Positions 55,516 through 64,000 of a DNA stretch of 64,000 nt are shown piece after piece. This DNA comes from Monodelphis domestica (taxonomy: Eukaryota > Chordata > Mammalia > Didelphimorphia > Didelphidae), in contig NC_077235.1 of the NCBI RefSeq assembly GCF_027887165.1, positions 5,091,378 through 5,155,377 on the forward strand, in the 5' to 3' direction. Numbering within the stretch: position 1 is the first letter of the stretch; each line of letters begins with the position of its first letter. A program made the translations under genes and the position numbers. The notes below the pieces were generated by a model. The model was not told the DNA's origin. It saw only the letters and a program-made list of their open reading frames with translations, and did not search any database.

Positions 55516-55569
55516 GAAACTACCAAGATAACTTTATATGTAGATATAGATAATGTCATGATATTGTTT

Positions 55570-55765
55570 TTATTTTTTTAATGTGTTTAGAATATCTGTC
55601 CATGGTTACATGATTCATGATTCCCCTTCCCCTTCTCCACTCTTCCCTCCCCCCAGAGCTGATGAGCAATTCCACTGGGTCATACCATGTATCATTGTTC
55701 AAAACCTATTTCCACGTTATTCATATTTGCTATAGAGTGATCTTTTAATGCCAAAACCCCAATAA
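55570..55765 (-). repeat. L1 3' UTR fragment
   Basis: Homologous to 21,645-21,810: 'ggttacatgattcatgattc', 'gagcaattccactgggtcat', 'ttgttcaaaacctatttcca', 'agagtgatcttttaatgcca'. Heavily 5'-truncated. Confidence 0.85.
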
Positions 55766-56740
55766 TGGAGTTGGTTTCCTTTGTATGCCTGCATTTAATT
55801 TTAACATTAACATTTAATACCATTTATTCTGAGAAGGGATCCATATGCTTTACCAGACTGACACATGGATCCTGGACCCAAAAAACTGAAGAAATTCTGG
55901 TCCAAAAGGACCCAACACTCAGATCAAACTGGGAGCAGGTTCTTCACCAAAGTTGGACTTGGGTAGCTGATAAACCAAAGGCTTTAGCTGCACGTGGACC
56001 CTTCCCAAAGCTCTAGAGGTTCCCCCAGTTCTAGATTGAGGATCTCCTCAAGAAGGAGAGTCTTCTGGGCTGAAGGTAGGGACTGTTGAGCCAGAAGAGG
56101 CAGAGACTTTAGTAAGAGACTAGCTTTGAAGACAGTTGCAGGGTGGACTCGCAACTCTCCATTTTGTGGCAAACTCAGTGGGTCAATGGAAAGGACAAAG
56201 TCCTGGGTAAAAATGAGGATAGGTGAGTAACACCATCTACTGGTCTTGGCCTTGCCATGTTCTAGCCAGGATTCTGGACTTTGGACTGGACTTTGCTATA
56301 GAATCTAGTTTTGTCCTCTCTCTCTTCCATCCTGGAAATTGCTCTCACATCTTAATTTTTTCTTTTCTTCCCATTTCCTCTTTCCTCATGCTTCTTCTGT
56401 TTCTTACTCTTTCTCAATAAGAAACAGAAACAGCCAAGTTTTCTATCTCTCTCATTTTCTCTTTCTTTTTTCTCTAAATGAAATAAAAAGTTTCCTTTTC
56501 TCTTTCCCTTTTCTGCTTTATCTTTGTTTTCTCTCTTTTCTCCATCTGTTTCACATTTTTTTTCTAAGAGAAACATCAAGCCCATTAACACAGTGACCTT
56601 GAAGAAGAAAGGGAAGAGGGCATTAAGAAACAGAGGAGACTTCAAAGAGTCTGGTTTCTGTTCAGGATACTAGAGCTGATTGTTTTAAAGGAATTACTGG
56701 GTGCTGTCACTCTAGTGCCACTGGTCCAGCTCACCTGCGC

Positions 56741-59337
56741 TTGCTCTTTCTCGTCCTGTGTCTCTGTCTTTCCCTACCTTTATTCCTCCCTCCCTCTCTG
56801 TGTCTCTCTCTTCCTCTTCCTCCCTCTTTCCCTCTGTTTCTCTGTGCCTGTGTCTGTATCTTCCTCCCTCTCTCCCTGTTTCTCTGTGTCTCTGTCTTTT
56901 TCACTCTCTCTGCTTCTGTGTGTCTGTCTCTTCTTCCCTCTTTCTCTCTGTTTCTCTCCCTCTCGTCCTGTGTCTGTCTTTTTCTCTGTCTTTCCCTACC
57001 TTTCTTCCTCCCTCTCTCCCTGTTTGTCTCTGTCTATTTTTCTCTGTCCTTGTCTGCCTGTATCTTTCTCCCTCCCTCTCTGTTTCTCTATCTCTGTCTC
57101 TCTCCCTCTCTCTTTCCCTGTTTCTCTGTGTCTGTCTGTCTCTTTTTTTTTCACTGTCTCACTCCCTCTCTGTCTCTATTTTTCTCTGTCCCTGTCTGTA
57201 TCTTTCTCCCGCCCTTTCTGTCTGCCTCCACCTTTCTCTCCCTCTCTCCCTGTCTCTTCCTCTTCCTCCCTCTTCTCCCTCATTGTTTCTCTGTGTCTGT
57301 CCCTGTCTGTCTGTATCTTTCTCCCCACCTCTCTTTTTCTCTGTCTGTCTCTCTGTGTCTCTCCTTCCCTTTCTCTCTCTCCGTCTCCCTCCCTCTCTTT
57401 CTCATCCTGTGTCTTTTTCTCTCCCCCCCTCTCCCTCCCTCTTTCCCTTTGTGTCTGTCTCTCTGTCTCTCCCTCCCTCTCTCTCTCCGTTTCTCTGTGT
57501 ATGTGTCTGTCTGCTTTCTCTCTCTCTCTCGTCCTGTGTCTTTCTGTCTCTTTTTCTCTCTCTCTTTCTTTCCCTACCTTTCTTTCTCCCTGTTTGTGTG
57601 TGTGTGTGTGTGTGTCTCTCTCTCTTCCTCTTGCTCCCTCTTTCTCTCTGTTTCTCTGTGTCTGTCTCTATTTTTCTCTGTCCCTGTCTGTCTATCTTTC
57701 TCCCTCCCTCTCTGTTTCTCTGTTTGTGTCTGCCTTTCTCTGTCTGTCTCTGTGTCTCTCCTTCTCTCTTTTTCTCTGTCTTACCCTACCTTTCTTCCTC
57801 CTTCTCTCCCTGTTTCTCTGTGTCTCTTCCTCTTTCTCTGTCTGTATCTTTCTCCCTCCCTCTCTGTCTCTGTCTCTCTCTCTCGTCCTGTGTCTCTGTC
57901 TTTTTCTCTCTCTTCCCCTACTTTTCTTCCTCCCTCTCTCCCTGTTTCTCTGTCTGTCTCTTTTTTCACTCTCTCCCTCCCTTTCTCCCCCTCTGTTTCT
58001 CTGTGTCTGTCTATCTTTCTCCCTCCCTCTCTGTTTCTCTGTTTGTGTCTGCCTTTCTCTGTCTGTCTCTCTGTGTCTCTGTCTCTTCCTCTTTCTCCCT
58101 CTGTTTCTCTGTCTGTCTCTCTCGTCCTGTGTCTCTGTCTTTTTCTCTCTCTCTCTGTCTCTGTCTCTCTCATCCTGTGTCTGTCTTTTTCTCTCTCTCT
58201 TCCCCTACTTTTCTTCCTCCCTCTCTCCCTGTTTCTCTGTCTCTTTTTTCACTCTCTCCCTCCCTTTCTCCCCCTGTTTCTCTGTGTCTGTGTTTTTCCT
58301 TCCCTTTCTCTTTCTCTGTTTCTCTGTCTCTGTCTGTCTTCCCCCCCCCTCGTCCTGTGTCTTTCTGTCTCTTTTTCTCTGTCTCTGTCTTTCCCTACCT
58401 TTCTCCCTCCCTCTCTCCGTTTCTCTCTCTGTGTGTGTCTCTCTCCCTCCCTTTCTCCCTCTGTGTCTGTCTCTGTCTATTTTTCTCTATCTCTGTGTCT
58501 GTCTGTCTCCTTTTTTCACTGTCTCTCTCCCTCTCTGTCTCTGTCTATCTGTATCTTTCTCCCTCCCTTTCTGTCTGCCTCCTCCTTTCTCTCCCTCTCT
58601 CCCTGTTTCTCTGCATCTCACTGTATCTTCCTCTTCCTCCCTCTTCTCCCTCATTGTTTCTGTCTGTCTGTATCTTTCTCCCCCTCTCTCTTTCCCTCAG
58701 TGTCTGTCTCTGTATGTATCTTTCTCCCTCCTTCTGTTTCTGTCTGTCTCTCTGTCTCTCCCTCCCTTTCTCTCTGTTTCTCTGTCTCCCTCCTCTCCCT
58801 TTCTGTTTCTCTGTATCTTCCTCCCTCTTTCCCTCTGTTTCTCTATTTTTCTCTCCCTCCCTTTCTCCCCCCCTCTCTGTTTATCTGTCTGCCTCCACCT
58901 TTCTCTCTCTCTCCCTCCCCCTACCTTTCTTCCTCCCTCTCTCCGTTTCTCTGCGTCTCTCTCTCTCTTTCACACTCTCCCCCCCCTTTCTCCCTCCTCT
59001 CCCTGTGCCTCTGTCTCGTCCCCCCCTCTTTCCCTCTGTTTCTCTGTCTCTATTTTTCTCTGTTTCTGTCTGTATCTTTCTCCCTCCCTCTCTCTGTTTC
59101 TCGGTGTATGTGTCTTTCTTCTCCCCCTCCCCCTCTCTCTCATCCTGTGTCTTTTTCTCTGTCTCTGTCTTTCCCTACCTTTCTTCCTCCCTCTCTCTGT
59201 CTCTCTTCCTCTTTCTCCCTCTCTCCCTCTGTGTCTCTGTGTCTATTTTTCTCTGTCTCTGTCTGTATCTTTCTCCCTCCCTCTCTGTTTCTCAGTGTAT
59301 GTGTCTGTCTTCTCTCTCTCACTCTCACTCTTACTCG
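56741..59337 (+). repeat. 2.6-kb CT-rich (polypyrimidine) minisatellite
   Basis: About 2,600 bases composed almost only of C and T with scattered G and very few A. Because every stop codon needs an A, all three + frames stay open for about 868-899 codons. They encode only Ser/Leu/Phe/Pro/Cys/Val and are not genes. Inside, a longer unit recurs: TCGTCCTGTGTCT (or TCATCC...) near 56,751, 56,962, 57,404, 57,530, 57,888, 58,122, 58,170, 58,342 and 59,140, usually followed by a CCCTACCTTTCTTCCTCCC block. A (TG) run sits at 57,596-57,614. The tract is in a TRPC5 intron and is GA-rich on the transcribed-sense strand. Confidence 0.95.
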
Positions 59338-59639
59338 CTCACATATCCATTGCTATCTTCCTAGGGATTTTTTGCCTTTTGCATTCTTAGCTATTTATGA
59401 ATTTCTGACCACTTTGCTCCCTCCCAGACAAGTCAAATGACAGGCAGGGGTAACTGTTAGCTGCAATTATTATCCATTTATGAGTCCAACAACAATGTTC
59501 TACACCTATTGCCTTTGCCCTCCTCCTCTACAGAGGAAGGAAAGATGTACAGCAAATTTATTCAAAATATATAAAACAGGTAAGGACGAGACTTGAGATT
59601 TTGTTGGTATCGGGAGCTCCCAGGGAAACTTTCTCCTAC

Positions 59640-60430
59640 ACTTTAACATTTTTTTCCATCTATTACCAGCTAGTTTTGACAATTAGTGAAGTCTGAGTTC
59701 TAAAAGCGCGAAGCTCTCTTCTTACTCTTACTCATTTTATTCTTTTACATTCTTTATTTTTTAGCCAAGTAACTTCATTAGTTTGCCTAAAGTATCTGTT
59801 TGGCAATTTGGTATGTTTCGTCCCAAATCTACAGCATCGTCTTTGTTCTATCGTTATTTTTCCTATGTTGTCACAGCCCCTGCATGAGCCTTGAGCATCT
59901 CTCCAGTCATTTAGGTAAGCATTGTTTTGGAGTTGTATTTCTATAAGTCCCAGGTGTTTCTCAGTACATTAATTCCCAGAAAATTAATATAATTTATTGC
60001 TACCTTCAAGGAAATTTCCCTTCTTATCTCTTCCTCTTTGTTCTGTTAATTCTGTGCAGAGAAAGCTGATGGATTCCATGAATTCACTTTGAGTCCTACT
60101 TTATTGACTTTCTTGTCTCAGCCAATTTCTAGGTTGAATCTTTCGGTTCTCCAAGTAAACATTTCATCGTAGCATCTGCAAAGAGAGCATTGCTAGTAGC
60201 ATGTGGGAAACAGACCGAGTCTATTCTTCACCCCAATCATGTTGGGAAAGATGCCTGGATTCATTCTTGACAAACAGTGCCCCATTTGGGCATGAGGTTG
60301 AGATTTGGGGGATCACATTCGGGAAAGTGCCTTTTCCTCGACTCCCTTTCAGCCTTTCCCCATCTATTTTGTCCAAGGTTTTCTCTCTCTCGAATACACT
60401 TTATCATGCTTGTCTGTCATGCTTCTAGTT
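59640..60430 (-). repeat. Old L1 ORF2 remnant
   Basis: The reverse strand carries LFADATM (from about 60,175-60,200, a decayed FADD motif) with flanking sequence of the type seen at 31,700-31,950. Very diverged. Confidence 0.45.
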
Positions 60431-61345
60431 TGGCTAAAGTGGAGCCCTTCTTGCCTTTCTGGTATGAGTCCCATTTGCTCAGGGTTTTGGCTATATTGCA
60501 GGAGGCGTCTGGATTCGTATTTTTCAAAATCTTTTATCATCAAGAGCCTCTTGTTGGTTTTTGTTCTCTTCCTTTGGGGTCATATTTGGCTCACAAACAC
60601 TTCGCAGGGTCCTTCTTTCTGCTGCCTTTTGAAAGTTCTTTTTGCCTATGAGGCTGGCATTTCAAATGTTCCCTCTATGCCTGGTTTATAAGGAAATCTT
60701 GTAGGTTTGGTTAAAAGTTCCATTTTTGTCCCGGAGGATCATGTTCAACTTTTAGGATGTTATTCCATGTCACAAGTCATTTTCTTTTGACTTTAGGAAT
60801 ATCCCATTTCAATTCTTCCACCTGGTCCAATCAGCAAGGCTAAACTGGGGATACAATGAATTTTTTATAAAACAGTTCCTGCCCTCAAGGAGCTTACAAT
60901 CTAGTGGGGTGTGTGTGTGGAGATAACCCAGAGAAGGAGGTAGGAAGTGGGGGTGGGGGAACCCCAGGGGAGTACCAGGCACCTTGAGGAATCTTGCCCC
61001 TGGATTTGAAGCCAGGCAGAGTGGCATGGGCTGAAAATTCTAGGAAGGCATTGGGAGGCGTGTGGTGCTGCACCCTCCAATCAAAGTTTTTTTTCTTTTC
61101 TGGTTCTGGTTTCTTGAAAGGCATGGCTGACAGATATGGGAAGATACAAACCAAGGCCAAGAAGTTCACCCCTTCCCAGGGGTGAAATTTTGGGAGGAAG
61201 CCTCTTTGGTTTGGGTACCCTCACTACCACCACCCAGATGCTGTTGGCTATTTAGGAGACACATGCAGAGGAGAATGAGGGAGATGGACTCTAATTTCAC
61301 CTGCTACTAACTCCAGTCTATCATCTTCCCCAGTAAGGGGAAGAT
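60431..61345. other. TRPC5 intron with SINE/L2 scraps
   Basis: A MIR/L2-related phrase 'ctgccctcaaggagcttaca' occurs at 60,878-60,905. The rest is unassigned. Confidence 0.45.
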
Positions 61346-61349
61346 TAAA

Positions 61350-61550
61350 AATATTTTTAAACCCTTACTTCCATATTAGAATCAATACTGGGTGTTAGTT
61401 CCGAGGCAGAAGAATGGTAAGGGCTAGGCAATGGGTGTGAGTGACTTGCCCAGGGTCACACAGCTAGGAAATGTCTGAGGTCAGATTTGAAACGAGGACC
61501 TCCTGTCTCTAGACCTGGCTCTCAATCCACTGAGCCACCCAGCTGACCCA
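61350..61550 (-). repeat. Mar1-type SINE
   Basis: Reversed copy from 'tttttaaacccttacttcca' through 'agggtcacacagctaggaaa' to 'ccacccagctgaccc'. Confidence 0.88.
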
Positions 61551-61836
61551 CCTCCCTTTTTTGTAGGGTTTTTATTGTTCATTGAAATGAATGATATACA
61601 ATCATAGAAGTCCCTGAAACGGAGATGCACAAGCAGTGGAGGCAGTGTGGAGTGAGTCCCATTTTTACCCTCTACAAAGACGACCTAACCTTCTTCATGG
61701 ATGGTGGGTAATTCCTGAGCAGTTCTGGCTGAAGTTCCTTGGTTAGTGAGCTGCATTTCCCCCTCTTTCCAGTATTTTCTTCATGACTTGCAAGAATTGG
61801 GTTTGGGACCATTTCTTTTGGTGAGTTAATTCTGGG

Positions 61837-61936
61837 GTTCTTATGATGGATTCTGACAATCTGTCCTTTGTCCTCGGGTTCAGGCAGTTTGAGGGGTCTG
61901 ATCTTCCACCATAAAGTGCTGGGGCTTGTGCTTATG
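61837..61936 (+). repeat. Roughly 95-bp segment, copy 1 of 2
   Basis: Reads 'gttcttatgatggattctga' to 'ggggcttgtgcttatg'. A close copy in the same orientation is at 63637-63730, differing by a few substitutions and small indels. The family is unknown to me. Confidence 0.85.
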
Positions 61937-62159
61937 ATTCGTAATTGGCCCAGCACCCTGTTAGGATTGACCCTGATAGGTCAATCATCATTGATTGGAG
62001 AGCCTTCTTGCAGAGAGTGTGTGAGTGCCTCAAGAACAGGAGTTGTTTCTGGTGTTTGTATTTGTATCCTCAGAGTCTAGAACAGTCCCTGGAACATAGT
62101 AGGCATGTTAGAAATTACTGTTGATTGCTTTTGCTCCCATCATTCTTATGTCACTGCAT

Positions 62160-62662
62160 TTTTGCTTTCTCTGTCCTTCATTCTCTTTTGCATTTCTCTA
62201 AGTTTTCCCAGCTTCTGAGCCGAGCCACAGATTCTATTTATGAGGATTGGGTTGTTGTAGGGTTTTTTTTAATCAAAAGCTCTAATTTTACTCCTTATCA
62301 GTTTCCTTCCATTTGTGTATTGGGCTTTTCAACATCCCTCAATTCCTGTGATTATTTCCATCCTCCTTTCTGGAGTTCTAAGCGTAGAGATTTCTAATTC
62401 TTTTCTTTTGCTGAGAAATTTACCCAGCATTCTTTCATCCCAAAGGATTTCTATATTGTATTAGGAACTTGCCTTTGCTTCTTCATTTCCTCAGTCTCTG
62501 CTGGGTTTTCCGTGGGAGATTTCTCTGGGAGGGTTTTTCTCTTTTCCTCTCTTTTTGTTGTTGGTCTTTTCCTTTGCTTGGCACATTTCTTGTTGTTTTG
62601 ACATGATGAAAGGGAGCTGGGCTTAGGCGATCTCTAGCTCAGCCATCTTGCTGCAAGTCCCC
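62160..62662 (-). repeat. Old L1 5' end (5' UTR and ORF1 start)
   Basis: The reverse strand starts 'gcagcaagatggctgagcta', the 'aagatggc' 5' terminus seen in the younger L1, then an A-rich Lys/Glu-coding stretch beginning MSKQQEMCQAKEKTNN. Decayed after that. Confidence 0.55.
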
Positions 62663-63636
62663 TGCCAAAGCTTTTAGAACAAAATCGTTTTCCTCTCAGT
62701 GACAGTGAAGCCACCTCGATTGGCCTCAAACATCATTGCCTCTGTTGTTCTGTATGAGAAAGTGGAGATGGCCCAAAGACAGGTAGAGCAGCTGTACCAA
62801 AGCAAGTAGACAGAGGAGGCCTGAGCGGGGAGGGACACGATTCCAAGAGCTTTATGGGATGATTTTCAAGATGTCTGAAAAGCAGTAGGATACCAGAGCC
62901 TTCAAAGAAATCCCAGATGTTATTTCTACCATCAAAAAAGATGATTGAGAAGATAGTCAGAACTAGAGGTCCCAGGTGGCTGCTTCCCCCCCCCCCAAAA
63001 TGTTTGCAGATGTCTACACATGTACCAAGGGCATCTGTGAGGGCATGAGAAGGAGCTAGTCAGGCATTCACAGGTTATATCCTAATTCAATGACAGTCAT
63101 ACACTGGACTGAAAGGTATAGACTATACCATTCATTGTGCTTAAGGTCTGTTTATTATCTTTTGAAAAGCATTGGTTGATCCTCTAAAACAAAATGGCGC
63201 CTTCTAGGCTTCCCTCCCACAAGGTGTCTCCCGTGCTTGTGTTAGGAACCATACAAGAGTGTTTAAAAGAGGCAAAATGAGAGACAACTTCTTTGAACAC
63301 ATTATTATGGAGCTGATACACTATATGGATACCTCTACTTGCCAAAGGGATTCGCCACTGTCAAGGAGGATACACATCACAGGGTCGATGGATTGATTGA
63401 TTGCCCAGAGATGGCAGCATCCTCCAGATTCTCCTGCTTCTAAGTGGCATTGTGATATTTTCTCAGGCCCTAGAATGTTACATAACCTTCTAAGCATACT
63501 CCATAAACACTAGGAACAGTTTAGTCTAATCACCTACCTGGGGAAAACCAAGTGGATGACCAATTCCTGCTGGCTAGACTTCGAGACACAATTTGAAGGT
63601 CAGCTGGCCCATTGGTTCATGTGTCTTGGATAGATA
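62663..63636. other. TRPC5 intron, unassigned
   Basis: A short + strand segment (about 62,700-62,810) reads VTVKPPRLASNIIASVVLYE and KVEMAQRQVEQLYQSK before a stop. It might be a pseudogene scrap but I cannot assign it. A C9 run lies near 62,988. Confidence 0.3.
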
Positions 63637-63730
63637 GTTCTTATGATGGATTCGGACAATCTGTCCTTGGGTTCAGGCAATTTGAGGGGTCTGATCTTCT
63701 GCCATAAGTTACTGGGGCTTTGTGCTTATG
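63637..63730 (+). repeat. Roughly 95-bp segment, copy 2 of 2
   Basis: Second copy of 61837-61936, starting exactly 1,800 bases downstream: 'gttcttatgatggattcgga' to 'ggggctttgtgcttatg'. Homology fades on both sides, with a weak 'aatggccccag' echo after it. Confidence 0.85.
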
Positions 63731-64000
63731 AAAGTGCTTTTAATGGCCCCAGTCTTCTCCTGGAAACAGACCTCTTTTTTACCACCCAGACTGTTCTGGT
63801 GATGTTGTCACTATAAATGGCAAACAGCCACAGTCTTTGAAGAGTTAAAGCTGGCAGTTGCTCAAAGGACAGTCGAGAGATGCCTGGTCATTAGAGAATC
63901 GGACTCTGCATCCCATGGACTGGGATCTGGAAGGAGCCAGTCATCTGGCTCCTAAACCCTTAGCAGCAGGGAGAGGCGATGAGGTAGAGTGAAAGAGAGA

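Noticed and set aside
56715..59440. Three overlapping + frames of 868-899 codons as membrane or secreted proteins
   Set aside because: They read the same CT-rich minisatellite in all three frames. Absence of A removes stop codons. Composition is only Ser/Leu/Phe/Pro/Cys/Val with no domain.

Overview
The window is nuclear DNA from a mammal, almost certainly a marsupial (metatherian). The base is many copies of one SINE with an RTE-like tail and 15-18 bp target-site duplications (Mar1-type, typical of marsupials), tRNA-derived SINEs, several generations of L1, an RTE-like fragment, MIR-like and L2-like relics, a hAT-like element and dense microsatellites. I cannot name the species. Coding sequence is sparse and split into exons; nearly all long open frames are repeats or chance.

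Two convergent genes frame the window. Positions 1-10,250 hold the last four coding exons of ALG13 on the + strand (1961-2050, 6084-6124, 8088-8322, 9408-9691). They encode the proline-rich C-terminal tail, not the glycosyltransferase domain. Positions 53,011 down to 48,619 hold the last four coding exons of TRPC5 on the - strand (53011-52808, 52609-52568, 50627-50538, 49398-48619). They encode the TRP box through the PDZ-binding terminus VTTRL. All splice sites are GT/AG and all junction phases close. ALG13 next to and facing TRPC5 matches human Xq23, so the window is probably X-linked.

Between the genes (about 10.3-40.3 kb) lies a repeat-built spacer: a possible solo LTR (12.84-13.71 kb), SINE clusters, a 216-bp perfect TTCC array, and a nested L1 complex (21.6-36.4 kb). 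In that complex a younger + strand L1 (ORF1 intact, ORF2 frameshifted) sits inside an older - strand L1. The younger L1 appears to carry about 840 bp of 3'-transduced sequence ending in its own AATAAA and A-tail. A further L1 fragment and an LTR-like stretch follow. From about 40.3 to 48.6 kb the sequence is repeat-poor and may be a very long TRPC5 3' UTR.

From 53.0 kb to the end is a TRPC5 intron. It holds a remarkable 2.6-kb CT-rich tract (56.74-59.34 kb) that opens about 870-900 codons in all three + frames at once without being a gene, old L1 remnants, and a roughly 95-bp segment present twice, 1.8 kb apart. I saw no CRISPR, operon, phage or other prokaryote-type system.
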